From Bilabrum cf. latius (taxonomy: Eukaryota > Bigyra: Bicosoecida > Bigyra > Bicosoecida), in assembly GCA_965178125.1 (NCBI GenBank), contig OZ237738.1:186001-250000 (forward strand): 64,000 bases of DNA. The letters run 5' to 3'. Shown here piece after piece: positions 44,825 to 58,151 of the stretch; the stretch's first letter is position 1; each line of letters begins with the position of its first letter. The notes beneath the pieces are model-generated. The model was not told the origin of the DNA. It saw only the letters and a program-made list of their open reading frames with translations, and did not search any database. A program made the position numbers and the translations under genes.

Positions 44825-47800
44825 TCAAAGCCTGCCCTCGTATCGGTCCGATGCCCCGAAACGATACCTGGCGTCATGCCGCGCGTGCTCCCACCGCAGC
44901 TGGCGCGCACCAGCTGCACCACCACCCGACCTGCCCACAGCACCCCCCGGCCCTGCCGCCCCAAGGACGCCAGCTCCGCCTCGAGACCCCGGCCTAGACC
45001 CAGCCCCGCCCACTGCCAGTGACTGCACCAGAGGCCCACTGCCCCACTCCCTCGACCTCGCCACTGCCGCCCGCTGCCTCCTCATCCTCTGCATCAGCTG
45101 ACGGTGCGACAGCCCCCGCTGCACCGTGCTGCCCCCTCCGGGAAGGCTCAGCCCAGGACCGACCTCTGGCTCGGTCCCTGCCCTTTGCTCCTCCGAAATG
45201 AATCTTTTTCCCGTGGTGCTGCCAGGCGGCACCGGCCTCCGCGACCCAGACCCGGCGGGTCCCGCGTGCCCATCGACCGGACCCTAGGAGCGGTGGGAGG
45301 CGGCGCCAAGCCTTCTCACCATCACTGGGTCCTGGGCCCCCACCCCGAGCCCAAGCTAGCCCCTCCTACCTCGCTGCTCGGTCCCGGAGGAGAAATGCAA
45401 GTGCGACCCGGTGCTTGCACTGGCAGCCCCAGAGGCAGCCGCTGGATCAAGGGTCGCTTCGAACCGGCTCTGGCTGGAACCACCGAGGTACTCGGATGGA
45501 ACTCGGTGCCGCGACCCCCGGGGCCCGCTCGCCGTCGCGCTCCTCCTGCCCTCCTGCCAGCTGGATCTCCTGCGCAGTGGCACGTATGTCTCCCCGCGGG
45601 CCACGCGCGTGTCTGCTCCCCGCGCCGACAGGGGTGCAGCGGCCCCCGGCTCCTCTCGTCCCTGTCGCTGAAGCTGTCGCTCGCCGCGGCGCAAATGCAG
45701 CGGTACGTGATCCCCGGTTCCGGTGGGATGCAAGCGAGCGGCGCGAGCCCTAGCACGGCCCTGGAAGAGTGCACTGCCTTGCTGCGGCGCAGCGCTCGAC
45801 CCGCTCGAGCCTCCGTTCACGTACGCCAGCACCCTCGATTTTGGAGAGAGTGCGCCGTGGACGGGGGTGACCAGGGGAGGCACGATGGGGCTGCCGGGGG
45901 GCGGGTCGGCGCCAAAGGCCGCGCGGACGGATGCAGCGCTTCCTGCAGATGCGTGCCCCGCGATGGGAGGCGGGTGCGCTACCAGTGCCTCCGCCCGCCT
46001 AGCGCCCGCGAGGGCAGCATCAGTGGCCGAGGGCGCCAGCTCACCCAGACCGAGAGGGTTGTGCGTGCGGACCGCCTCGGGGTCCGCCATTCCAGTCTCA
46101 AGAGCTACGGGAGCACCGCTGGAGTCGGACGCTGCGTCGCCCGTGCTACCGCTGGACAGCTCTGAGGTTGACAACTGCGCGCCGCTGCCACCTCGGGTGT
46201 CCTGCATGGTTCCGCTGCCGCTACGCAGCCGCACGCGAGCTGCTGGACCCTGGCCGTGCTTTGCCCGTCCGCTGGGAGGCCTGCTGCTCGCATGCGATCC
46301 ACTCGACTCTGCGATGCCCCCGTGCGCCACGAGCTCATGCGTGGGGCTGTTGCTAGGCGTCTGCCACGCCACCATGCCCACCCCGCGGCGGGACACGCTG
46401 CCCGGACTAGAGTTTCGGCTGCCGGCCTGAGTGGACGGCGCACTCGTGCCGTGCGGGCGGTCCTCCGCATCGCTTCCTCTGCAATGCTCGCTCGACGCGC
46501 GCCCCCTGCGTCGCTTGCTTTCAGAGGACAGCAGCTTCCCGCGAGCAGCTGCCCGGCGTACGGCTTCGTCGGACCCGGCGATTCCGGTCGAGAATCCTTC
46601 TTTCTTTCCGGAGGAGCTGGTCTTGCGAGTCTTCTTGGAGGATGGTGACAACGCAGCGGCAGCCTGTTCCTGATCATGCTCGGCCTGCACCTGCACCAAG
46701 ATGGCCTCCTCGGGGGCACCCCGCGCCACGGCTGCCAGCGCCACGAGCAGCTCATCCGACAACGGGTCTGGCTCCTCGTCCGCCGCCCAACGCGCCTGCG
46801 CCAGCCCCTGCTTCCCCGGCGAGGAGGCCATGGCAAGGTCATTTGGGAGCGGGCTGGCGGTGCGGATAGGCCCGCCACCTGTGGTGGCTCGACCGGGAGG
46901 CGGGGTGCTGGGCGGCGAGGGCTCAAGTCGAATCGGACTGTCTCGCGAGGCATCGGCTGCCTCGTCCAGGACTTGGGCAGCAAGCGAAGGGGTGCCAACC
47001 ACGCTCGAAGCGCCCACCCCGCTGCATGCAACGGAGCCAGTCACACGATCGGTAGCGCCTTTGCCGCCGCCACCACCGCCATCTTCTTCTTCTTCTTCAT
47101 CTACCTCTCCCTCGTCCTCCCCTTGACTGTTCACCGTGGCATCGTCTTCTTCGCCTGCCTCGGCAGCATCAAGATCGTCCAGTCCAACGGCGGGCGAAGA
47201 TGCCCCTGCTTCACCACTGTCACATGCAAGCAGCGCAGAACTGTTAAATCCGTCGTCTGCGTCTCCACTGACCGGGCCACGGGATGTCGCGGCACCGTTT
47301 CCCGCACCGGACAGCTGCAGCAGCGCCCTGTCAACCGCTGCCATGGCCCGCTCGGCCGCCGCATCCAAGTCCATGGATCGGTACTCTGCCTCCTCTGCCT
47401 CCTTCATCTTGCGATCAGAGCCAGCGCTGGCCCTGTGGCCTTCGCCACTGGGCGAGCCTTGCGGAGAAGGCCGAGCGCGGGAAGCAACTAGGCCCTTGCT
47501 CAAATCGTCCGTGCCTTGGTACGCGCGACTGCTTCCAACCTCTGGAGACTCAGGGGAAGAACGGCGATGGAGATCCTCCCGGCTGCCCGATGCTGCCCCG
47601 CTCCTTCCATGGCTAGCACCAGCTGCATCGCTTCTCAAGTTGGATCTCGACGCAGACGGCTCAAGGCCTGAACGGCCAGGCGACCGCGGCAGCTGTCCTC
47701 GTCTCCGCTGGGCGCGGCGCAGTGCAGGCTTCCATCTCGACAGCCACAGCTCCAGCAACACGTTGAAGAAGCGCTGTTGCGCAAAATACTTGCTATAGGT

Positions 47801-49588
47801 CCCCTCTCTCGCCGTCCTCTGCGTGGGGTAGATCCTGTCAAAGTGCCCCCGCCGTGCGTGCTCGTCCTCCAAGTCGCATATGGCCGCGATCTCCTCCGGG
47901 AGCAAGTCACCCGGGCCCAAGTCATACAGCTGGTCAGCTGATCGGTGCCTGCGGCCCGATGTCATCAAGAGAGAGCTGGCAGATGTGGCCGCCTTGGAAC
48001 CTGGGCCCGCAGTACCAGTGGCAGATGCCGCTACAGCCTTGCGCTGCATACCCACGGCCTTCCACCGCTGCTGGCTCCACCGCTGCTCGGCTCGATGCAG
48101 CGCTACGGGGTCGTACGGCACAAATCCCACGAGGTGGAACGTATCGGTCAGCAGCGCGTTCTTAATCTTCTTGTCTAGTGGCGAGCTGGAGGACAGAGAG
48201 GGCGACACGTTCACCTCGATGAGGTAGGCCCGCAGCGTCCTGGTCACGAGCACGTCGAACCCGAACAGCTCGAAGCAAGGGGTGCCCGCAGACAGCTCGT
48301 CCGTGCGGTTCTGGAAGCAGCGCGTGCTCTAGGAAGCCACGTCATCCTCGCACGTGAGCAGCGTCTTGATCACGACGTCTTGGATGCGTCCCATGAGAGC
48401 GCGCGTGTCCACACCCTCGGAGTGCAGGTGCCGCAGGAGTGCACTAAGGCTCCACTTGCTCCCGGCTCCGTCGTTCTGAGCGTCCTGGTTCTTCTTGAAG
48501 TCCCCAGACTTCTTGTTGACGGAGTAGTTGGTCAGGTGAGCGAACCTGTCTTTGAGCGCACTCCCGCCCTTGGTGGAATACTCGCTGGTGGCGAACCGTA
48601 CCAGGCCCTGCAAAACAGTATCTAGCATCGGGCAAAGCTACACCAAGCTGAAGGAACGCTGGAGCATGCCACTATGGGTGGAGAACTACCGCCGCAAGGT
48701 ACGTGGCAAGCGAGCAATGCAGGGACAGACTGTCTCACCTCTCGGAACATGTACACCCTCAAGGGGTGAAAGGAAGTCACCAGAACGTACAGCCTCAGGT
48801 CGAACTTCCTCTTGTTGATGAGCAGCGGGTTAGCGATGTACCGCTGGGCCACGAGCTTGCTGTCGGGGCCCGGCAGCGCCTTCTTGACCCCGCCCATCGA
48901 GGCGCTGCACACGAGCCTGATCCCTCGCCCGCAGGATGATGAGGGCGGCTTCAGGATCCAGATGGATCTCGGGTCGCGCTCCATCTCGGCCTTGAGTTTC
49001 TCCCTCTCGCCAGGAAGAATGTAGGCCGGCGCGGAGATGGAGAGCTCCTGGCCGAACTTGCGGACCATCCTTCCGACCCCGCGAGCGAGCCTATCCTTCC
49101 TCCCTATGGCACCGGTACCAGGAAAATGGTTCACTTTCTAGTACGGGTTTAATCGCTGGTACTGCTCTGGCTTTAGCGGTTTCGTCCACAGGAGGCTCGG
49201 CCTGGGCCCTCCGGTCCGCGCAAAGCCAGCGCGAAGCAATGCATTCCGCACGGAATTATACTCGTGCACGCGCTCGATTTTGAATGTTGGTCTTTTTCTA
49301 GTGACTGCTGGGAGACGTAGCACCTTGCCAACTGCGACTCAGACGATAGTGAAGGGGATTCAGCGTGTTATTGCTACAGATCGTTCTCTGAACCACCAGA
49401 CTATCGTCCAGCTTACCTGTTCGCTTAATTCCCATCCATGCTGGATAATCTACGAGCACAGTGGGCTTTCTGTGCAGAAACTGTCCCACAACAACCTTGA
49501 CCTGGCGTGCAGGTCGCTCGGTCTTTTTTGCGAGCTATTTGGTTCGTGCAATCGGTTCGACGGATCCATCAGCAGACGCAGCAGACAT
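44825..49588 (-). CDS. Tubulin tyrosine ligase-like protein (TTLL4/5-like polyglutamylase) with a long disordered tail
   Basis: Three exons: 49588-49417, 49307 (or 49304)-48739 and 48607-44825 (TGA), about 1507 residues. Exon 1 starts MSAASADGSVEPIARTK with TAG as codon 18 and contains PTVLVDYPAWMG, the lead-in to the TTL domain. Exon 2 carries FKIERVHEYNSVRNALL, then YQKVNHFPG, where the Gln is TAG (residue 114), RKDRLARGVGRM, WILKPPSSSCGRGI and KFDLRLYVLVTS. Exon 3 continues GLVRFATSEYS, HLTNYSVNKKSGDF, FELFGFDVLV and LIEVNVSPSL with the ATP-grasp Glu378 and Asn380. The splice between MFRE and GLVRF is exact. Such enzymes ligate glutamate to tubulin tails, usually in cilia or centrioles. 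The last 1050 residues are low complexity with several TAG codons. The start lies next to a divergent gene. Confidence 0.93.
49304..49309 (-). other. Tandem NAGNAG splice acceptor in the TTLL gene
   Basis: The 3' splice site of the first TTLL intron reads CAGCAG on the minus strand. Use of the first AG starts exon 2 at 49307, use of the second at 49304. Both keep phase 1 and differ by one residue (Thr-Ala-Val versus Thr-Val). Confidence 0.55.
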
Positions 49589-49730
49589 ACTTGCTCAAGC
49601 TCTTGTTGCTTTTAGTCAATCATCGCTCAGGAGGCCTTGGAAGTGCAAAATGGCGTCGCGTTGCAGTTGCGACCGCCGCCGCCAACGGCTCGTTGGGTGC
49701 GACCTCCAGCAATCCATTGCAAATATCGCA

Positions 49731-52700
49731 ATGGATACCGCCGAATTTGAAAGCTGGGCAAAGCAATTCGAAAGACGCAGTCAAATCAGTTCCCATGGCT
49801 TAGCTCCCGCTTCTGAGCACGCCAGCCTTCGAAGTGGCATAGGCAACCACGCACAACCCGGAGGAATCTCACGGCGTGATAGCCAGTCAAGTCGACGAAG
49901 CAGGCGGAGATCATCCGTCGTTTTGGATTTGATGGCAACAGGATTAACTGACTTAGCAGCAGAGCAGGTGGCTGAATCAATGGGGCCTGATCTAGACGGC
50001 ACTGGTATCGCAGATAGCAGTAGCGGGGGCAGCAACCTGGACAGCATTGGCGAATAGGTTGAGGTCGTACACAATAGCCAGCCATTGGAGGAATCTATGG
50101 ATGCTCTTAAAGCGTGGAGGGCTTCAAGTGCTGATGTAAAGCCGCAGGTGTCAGACGCGCCATTCGTTGCTGGAACCCCAGCTGCAGATACTAGCAACAG
50201 CAGAAACTCCAGCGAAGCATTCTATCGTGATTCGAACGAGCGGACAAGCAGCAGTTCCATCTCTCAATCGCGAGGCCAGGCACTGGACTCGACGTATCCG
50301 ACCGAGTCGGATGCCGAGGCAGCTGTGCAGCGAATTTTCTAGAAGGCCGCCAGGCGTCGCACTGCAGCATCCAAGCGGCCTCAGCAAGAAATAGTGAGCA
50401 GTGGTACCTCAAAACCCGTGTAGAGAAGAAAGACACGCCCTGCACCGCCGCCAGTCCGCCGTATCCGGCCGCAAAGCCCGGTGCGAGCAAACCAGCACAG
50501 CAGCAATTTCGGCGGACCCCAGCCACCAGCCAGTCGGCCGTCCACGGCTACCGCTCGACGCCCGGGGCGAAATACTAGCCTGCAAGCCGGTCGTGACAGC
50601 CCTAACTCCAAGCAACGCCGCGCATGGTTTGCAGATGACCGGCGCGCGCAGCAGCAGCAGCAGCAGCAACAACGCCGTGGCGGCGGCAGTCCAACACTCG
50701 CAAGCCATGACCCTGAGTTGGAAATGCCCCGCCCGCACCAGCAAGGCGGCGCATCAAGTAAGTTGAGACCACTGAGTGCGGCGCCCAGGCTCGAGAAAGG
50801 CCCTCGATAGCGGAGTGCTATGAGCCCGAAGGACCGGCCTGGTGCCGATGTTGGAGCTGGATCCGGTGCAGGTGCTGGAGCTGGTGCAGCAGCGGGAGAG
50901 GAGGAGGGGCCCATGGTGCTGCGCTCCCTGCACGCGATTCGGCGCGCCGAGTCCACGACAACCAACGCAGGCGTGGGAGTCGAGCCATCCAGGCAGTGGC
51001 TTCACGTGGTGGAAGGCGGTGCTGCCAGTCTGTACTCGCTGCGGCTGCTGGCCCGACCTCGCAGTGCAGTGCACGTGAAGGTCACCTGCTCTGCCATGGG
51101 CAAGGCGCTGACGGTTCGACCGAAGGAGCTCGTGTTCCGGCCCGATGACTCGTGGTCTGTGCCACAAACCGTGAACGTCACTGCCATTGATGACGGAGAG
51201 TCAACCGGGTCGCAGAGGGGTATCATTGTGCACTCGTGCAGGTCTGAGGATGCTAGGTACAGCCACTCGCTGCCAGTGTCGCCAGTTCTGGTTATTGTTG
51301 TGGATGCAGACAGCGGGTTTGGGTGGGGCTTCGGCGTGTCGGCTAACGGCAGGCTGGGCATATGGTCGGGGGGCGGGCATGGCATGGGAAAAGACACGAC
51401 CTCCGTGCCGGCCCCCATTACCGCGTTGCCGGCCTAGCGGCTGCTGGAAGGGATCTTGGCCAACACGAAAGACGGACCCGCCGGCGGGATCCGGTCGGCC
51501 TTCCTCAGGCATGTGCTGGGCATCGCGGAGGACCCAAAGAACAAGAGCGGCGGCATGTAGAGCGTCAGAAAGGCACTAGCAGCTGCAGAGGCTCGTGCGC
51601 CCAGTTCGAAGCCAGGCAAGCCCACTGCCGCGCAGCTGCTAGTGGTCCCATCCGCCCGCCGTGCTGACAGGAGTGCTAGCGGGCCGCATGCGGGGGCACA
51701 TCCGCCCTCGACGCCTCGAGAGGCAAGCGGGTCTGGACTTGGCCTGACCGGCAGGGCGAACGCTGCCTCTGCTCGTGCCAGGGCAAGGGCCAGGGAGGGC
51801 CGGCGCATGGCCGCCAAGGCGCTCTCCATGAAACAGCAAGCGAGAAAGGAGGCCAGCGATCTTGCCAGCCGTACGCTCGCGAGTTTTGTGCCCATCCTCG
51901 GACTCGGATCTCTGGGTAGCGTGACGGTGTACCCCTCCGACAGCCACGAGAGGCTTGGTCTGGGGCGCCTGCTGCTGCGGTGGAGGAACCAGCGCAGTGT
52001 GGCGACCACTCAGGAGCACCAGCAGTGGTGGGCGCGCAACCACGAGAAGACAGGCAAACAGGAAGAAGAGCTTGCGGAAGAGCTGCGCGAGATGCGCGGC
52101 GAGGTGGCAGGCGATTCCGAGGGCGAGATGGACGGGGGTATGAATGACTCCGACAGTGACGGGGGTAAGCCTAGGAGCGCTGAGCACGCCAAGCGGACCA
52201 TGTCAAGGCTGCTCGGGGATATGCTGGGCCAGTCCAGGCGGCAGAGGGCCCGCACGTCCTCGCCGCAGAAGAAGGCAAAGAATCCCGCCGAGTCCAAGTG
52301 TGAACGAGGCGCTTCTTCTGCTACCGATCCAGGCAATGACACGAAGCTGCAAAGCCCTTCCAGCACGGACCGGACGGTAGCAGTCGTCACGAAGCATCTC
52401 AGTAGCGACCTAGAGGCGCCCCGCAAATCCGTGGCTGACCGAATGGCGGCTCTTCGCAGGCGCAGCCAGCAGATTTCAAGGATGAGACTAGCGCTGGGCG
52501 CGGGGAGTGCGGCAGGATTCAAGCACGAAGCCGGCGAGTCGGCTGCTCTTGCAAGCTCGGCACGTCGCCGGTGGCTGCGCAAAGCTCAAGTGAAGCTGGG
52601 AGTGGTACCCAGCCTTGGGCCGTCCGAGCGGCTATCTGAAAGCAAGGGTGAAGACGGACATAGGGGCGCAGATCCAGGTCGGCCGGCCACGGCGCGTACC

Positions 52701-55700
52701 CGTCGCCCCGGCGTGCTAGCCCTGGAAAGTGACTCGAGCGAGGACGGAGCCGCTGACGGCGCTGACTCCACGCGGTCAGAGAACAGCCCCTCCAGGGCCC
52801 TCCGTAGGGTGGTGACCCGCGAGCGCTGGATGAATGCAGGGGTGAGTTTACTGGCGCAGGTAGACGGAGGAGGGCAGTCCGCGATGCGGCTCGCGGCGCG
52901 CGGTACGCGGAAGCGCAGAGCGGCGTCTTCCTCGCCCCGTCCTACCAGGGACACGCTCCACCTGGATCTGCAGGGCGTTTCTAGCACCAAGGCGGCGGAC
53001 CAGCGGCTCGCCCGCGCCATTGAAGCCCGAATCGGCGCGCAGGGAAGCAGGCGCGGGTCCATGGATGGCACCAGATCAGCGCCTTGGCGCCGCATGATGG
53101 CGCGCCGGCAATCCGTGGAGGCCACTGATCCAGAGTTGGCAGCACGTACCGCAGCGCAGGCCGCCCAGGCCGCCAAACAGGCCGAGCAGGACAGGCTAGA
53201 AGCACAGCGGCGCTAGCAGGAAACTATGGCAAATGCCTCACCCGTGCGCAGAGCCGCCAGTCGGGCAGACATGCGCTCGCCGGCTGAATCGCAGTCGCCC
53301 ATGAAGCGCGGAGATAGGGTGCATTGGGGCTCTAGCGTGCAGAATAGCGCCCGAGGCTCACCGCCGGGTGCCAAGTCCCCTGAAGGCAGCGCCAAGCTGG
53401 AGGGAGGGAGCGGCAGCATCCGCACCAAGTCGCTCTTCGAGAAGGAGGGCGTGGGCCTATCAACGCTCAAGTCGCACCTGGCCAGCATCCCATCTTCAGT
53501 CGCCAAGGACATCGCAGAGGGTGGATCGTCCAAGGGTGCTGCGGAGCCCGGTGAGACAGCCGTGGTCCAGGTTCCATCAAAATCCAGCTCACGGCGGAGC
53601 GGAGACCCCGAGAGCAAGTTCTTTGATAAAGTGAGCTCCACCATGGACAAGCTGAGGGCGAGTCGGCTGGCGCTGGAGCACAAGCTCCGGGTGGTGGACC
53701 CTAAACTATTGGCTAACGAGGTGGCCGATGTGGTCACCGCCGGGCGGCCTTCTAAAGCCCACAATTAGCAAGGCGAGCGAGGGAAGGCAGGGGCGGCTGC
53801 AGCTGCCGCCGAACAGGAGCAGAGGCGCAAGCAGAAACTGTTTGTGGATGCCACGGCAGAGGCTGTGCAGGCCCGCGCTCTCGCGAGCATCGGCCTCTTC
53901 CGCACTGACCGGGAGCGAGAGATCCGCAAGTTGGCCCAGATGATGAAGCAGATCCGGGCCAGCAAGCAGAGCCTGGATTTCTCGGCACGAGGTGCAATGT
54001 AGCTGGGTGAGATCATGGGCCAGAGCTCTTCTGTGCACCCGGGGGCTGCAAATGGTGGGCTGTCCGCGGTGGCGTCTGTGAGTGGGTCGGCGGCACAGAG
54101 GTCCCTGGGCTCGAAGGGGTCCAGGCAGCAGTCTGCGAGCGGCAGCGCGGCCAGCTCCGACGAGGACTCGGACGCTCCGGACACGGAGTACTCGGGGGGT
54201 GCGGCTGGGCTGCTGGCCTCGCATGCCGAAGGCGGTGCTGCAGCGCCCCGCAGGCGGGGAAGCAAGCTGTCTGGAGGCGCTCGTCGATCGTCGACCAGCT
54301 TCCGAGAGGCGGCCTACCTTGACGTGGGCGACGGCAAGCGGCTCAGTGTGGTGCGGGAGGCCCTACGGCCCAAAGCTCGCCGCCAGAGCGTCCTGTCCAT
54401 TGAATCCAGCGACACCGATGCGCACTCAGTGCAGCTGAGCGATGGCTCCATCGTCTCGGAGCAGCGGAGCCTGCATGAACATCGGGGTCGGCTCAGCTCG
54501 AAAGGCAACGGCCACCGCGGAGGAGGACGCTCCAAGTTCGGGAGCAGATCCTCTTCTAAGACGTCCTTCTCGAGCGACTAGGACGAGTCTGCACCCGGCG
54601 ACATGTCAAGAAAGTACAAGGAGCACTTGGACGAATCGCTGAAACGGCCCATGAGCGGCCTCCGCCGCCTACCGAGCAGCCACCGAGGCTTTTCCGAGGA
54701 AGCCCGCAGAACGGCGCTCATGGACGTGAATGATGCGCGGAGAGACTTGCACAAGGCAATTACCAAGAAGCTTCGCGACCACGAGAAGCGTTTGGCCGAA
54801 ATTCGCGGGCTAAACGAGGACGCCGTGGCCCTTGTGGACGTCGGCTCGGACGACGAGGGAGTGGGTCGGTTCGAGGGTGGTGACCCGGTGCGAGCGACTC
54901 GCCTAGAGTTGCGGTACGATGGCGACGAGGCGATTGAGGCAGTGCTCAGGAACACCTTCAAGGGAAAGCAAGCGCAGGCGGGTGGGGGGGCGCGCGGTGC
55001 AGACCGGCTGTCCGAGACATCGACAGGTCGATCAGGCGGCCAGACAGGGTCGTCCTTTGTGGTGCAGAAGGCGTCTGCTGGCGGCTCTGCCAAGCGGCCG
55101 GACAAGCCCACCGCGGCCGTCGGGACTCCAAAGTCTCCTGAGCGACGTGGCATGGTCCCGGGCGACAAGGGCGCGAATCAGACGGCCATCCCACTTGCGT
55201 CTCCGCTTGGGCCCCCGGCCGTCGGGTCTTCTGCCGGTGCCCAGGCGCCTACTTCGTCGACTGCGATCGTGCCGCACGCAAGCAAGACGCGCGAACAGAA
55301 TCAGTCGCAAGACGAACAATCCGCGCCTCAGTCCGGCGAGCCTACCGCCAGGCTGGCCCATTTCTCAAGCGGAGGAGGGCACGCTCTGGGTATCCTGTCC
55401 GGCGGTGTGCTTGTGGCGCAGGGTTGTGGGTAGGACGGGCAGCACGGGACTGGCGATCGCTTGGACGCTCCCGCCCCGCGGCTTGTCGTGCCCCTCTGCC
55501 GCACGCCCATCGTAAAGGTGGCGGCTGGCGGTCGGCACAGCGTGGTAGTGGCTGCGGATGGCGTGGCGTTTGCGTTCGGGTGTGATGAGTGCGGATGCTG
55601 CGGCTTCGGTCCGCTGCCCTGGTCCCGCGCGAGCAGGGCGGAAGCTGCCTTCAAGGGGTCTGCCACGGCGGCCGCTGCGGCAGCCGCCAGGGCGGCCGTG

Positions 55701-58007
55701 TCCGCTGGCTTGCACGGCGCTGCTTCGTCCTCCTCCGCCGCAATTCTCAGGGCTTCAAGGCCCGTCCCTGGGATGTGCATCACCACGCCCATGCCCATCT
55801 TGTCTCTTAGGGACGCGGGCGAGCGCGTGACCCACGCAGCATGCGGCGATGACTTCACCTTGCTACTCACCGCGAGGCAGCGGGTGTACGCCTGCGGAAG
55901 GGGTGACTCGGGGCAGCTTGGGGTGGGCAAACCGGCCTCCATGGACGAAGACGCCGAGGGAACCGGGCCCGGCGTGGCGGTTGTCAAGTCGCAGCAGTCG
56001 CCCAGAGGTGCGCATGGCCGGGCGCCGCCGCTGGGCTCCCACGTGGTGGGCCCGTGGTGCCTGCGCAGCCCCACTCGGGTCCGTGGACTCGACGAGAGGG
56101 GCGTGTTTTCTCTGGATGCGGGTGCCAAGCACTCGGTGGCTCTGGGGGAGGGAGGCCGCACGGTGTTTGTGTGGGGTTCGAGAGACGAGGGGCGGTGTGG
56201 GGAACCGCTGCCCCTGGGCGCCAGCAAGGAGCAGGACCCCACCCCGGCGCAGGTGGCCCGGAGCGCCATGGCGGCTCGCAAGCTGGAACCAGGGGAGCAC
56301 AGGGGTGGGCTCATGGTCCCGCACCGGCTGGATACACGCGGCCTGAGGGTGCAGCTGGAGCTCCACATGGCTCTGCAGAATGGGGCCTCCATCGACGACC
56401 TCAAGAAACGGGCCGGCTCTGCAGCGGAACAGGCGGCTTCGGCACCCTCGGCCACGGGTGGCGGGTCCAGCGGCTCCTTCTCTGGAGCGAGCCGGCGAGG
56501 GGGCAGACAGAGCGCGTTCTATGGGCAGCTCACGAAGCGAGGGTCTCTCGTCGACATGCTGCGGGCTGGAACCGCCTAGGATGCTCCGTCCAGTGATGAC
56601 ACGCCCCGGGGTTTGGCCGGAGGATTCGGTCGGCTGTCTGATCCGGCCGATGAGGTGCCTACACTGGCTACCGGCACCCTCCTTCGGCACGTGGAGGCGG
56701 GAGGCAGACACACGGCGCTTCTGTCGGAGCACGGAGACATCTTCATGTTCGGGAGCAACTCGGACGGTCAGCTCCTGCTCACACCAGAGGACGTGGAGGT
56801 GGCCGTGCTGGCGGATGCACTGATTGGAGACCACGATCGGAGGTAGCACGCGGCGTCGGAAGCACGGGCCCGCGCGAACCTGGAGCGAGCCAGGAGACGC
56901 AAGGGCAAGGAGAAGGGGTTCGCTGTGGCCGCTGCCCGCAGGAGAACTCCGGGCGAGAAGATGATCTTGGAGGCTCGGAAGAAAGCAGGAGTGGTCATCG
57001 TGAAGAAGAGAGGCAAGCGGAAGCGACGCAAGAAGAGAGAGGAGAGCACCGGCCAGGAGCAGGGTGCGCCAGGAGCCCCGCGGCCGAGGCTCGGTCGGCG
57101 AGGCAGAGCCAGGGACCCAAAGGTCTCCGAGATCGATGTGTCTCCGGCTGCCATGGCCGCGAGGCGGCGGAAGCAGCTGCTGCGACAGAGCGGGAAAGGG
57201 GTGATCGCTATCCCCACGATGGCGGGCACGTTCGCGCGGATCAAGCAGCGAGCCGCGTGGGTGTCGCTGGGCGAGAACCACAGCATGGTCGTGTCCGAGG
57301 ATGGCCTGGCGTTCGCGGGGGGCGCCGAGGAGCTGGGCGCGACTGGGATCGAGAATGCCACGGGTGCGGCTGCTCCCAGGCGGCAAGGGGTCGTGGGGGG
57401 CAGCCTGGCCGCTAGCAGCTTCGGCGCGGCGGGCGACGGCACTTCGGTGCTCGGCTCCGTTGCTGGCGCGCATTCGGTGGTTCTAGCCGGCGGCAGTAGC
57501 AGCGTCGCGGCGCGTCGGATGCCAGTGCCGGGCGACCTCACGGGGCTGCGGCCTGCGCGTGGTTTAGCCGGCGGGTCGGCGTACTCTGGGAGTCTCTCCG
57601 GTATGAGCAGCAGCAGCAGCAGTCCGAGGCGGCCTGCTAGCGCCGTACCTCGCGGTCCACGCGCCCCATCGCCTCGCTCACGGCCGATGAGCGCCGCGCC
57701 GAGTGCCTCTCGCCGACGCGTTGTGGCTGGTGCTACCGGTGGAGATGCTGCAGCGGCCGCCACTGCTGTCAAAGAGTACACCTGGAAAGAGCTGCAGAGC
57801 TCCTCCAAGTATCTCGTGGGCCCGCAGCCTGTCAAGAGGCTGCTGGGACACCGCGTGCTCGACGCATCTGCGGGCCGTGGGTTCACCCTGGTGCTCACAG
57901 ACGCCCCGCACGACCAGCCGGATGAGGAGCTGAGGCAGCGGCAGGCAGAGGTCCTTGCGGAGCTGCAGCTGCTGAGGATGGAAGCTGGGCTCACAGTAAG
58001 GCGGTGA
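49731..58007 (+). CDS. Giant RCC1-repeat protein with a Calx-beta-like domain
   Basis: One open frame of 2758 residues ending in TGA, with more than a dozen TAG codons. The ATG at 49731 (MDTAEFESWAKQF) is preferred. An in-frame ATG at 49650 would add a Cys/Arg-rich leader unlike the rest. Residues about 455-530 resemble a Calx-beta-type Ig-like domain (LTVRPKELVFRPDDSW, VPQTVNVTAIDDGE, then a DARY strand). Long Ser/Arg/Glu-rich helices follow. From about residue 1868 there are RCC1-type blades: FSSGGGHALGILSGG with CG-Gln-DGQHGTG where the Gln is TAG, VAAGGRHSVVVAADG, ACGDDFTLLL with GRGDSGQLGVG, DAGAKHSVALG, VEAGGRHTALLSEHG with GSNSDGQLLL, WVSLGENHSMVVSEDG and a last SAGRGFTLVLTD. They would build one beta-propeller interrupted by linkers. 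RCC1 propellers bind GTPases, chromatin or ubiquitin ligase partners; the target here is unknown. Confidence 0.85.
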
Positions 58008-58151
58008 TTAGTGAATTGGCTGCTGGCAGGAATGCTAGCAATAACAATGTTGTTTTGTGCACAACACGCAAGCAACATATCACGCAAGGTCCCATGCATG
58101 CGCACTGCATTGTGCAACACACGTGAGCTCACAACGCAGTGTGCGAGCGCC

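Noticed and set aside
49280-49615. A plus-strand gene overlapping the TTLL first exons
   Set aside because: The minus strand here encodes conserved TTL lead-in sequence with matching splice sites; the plus frame shows no family features.
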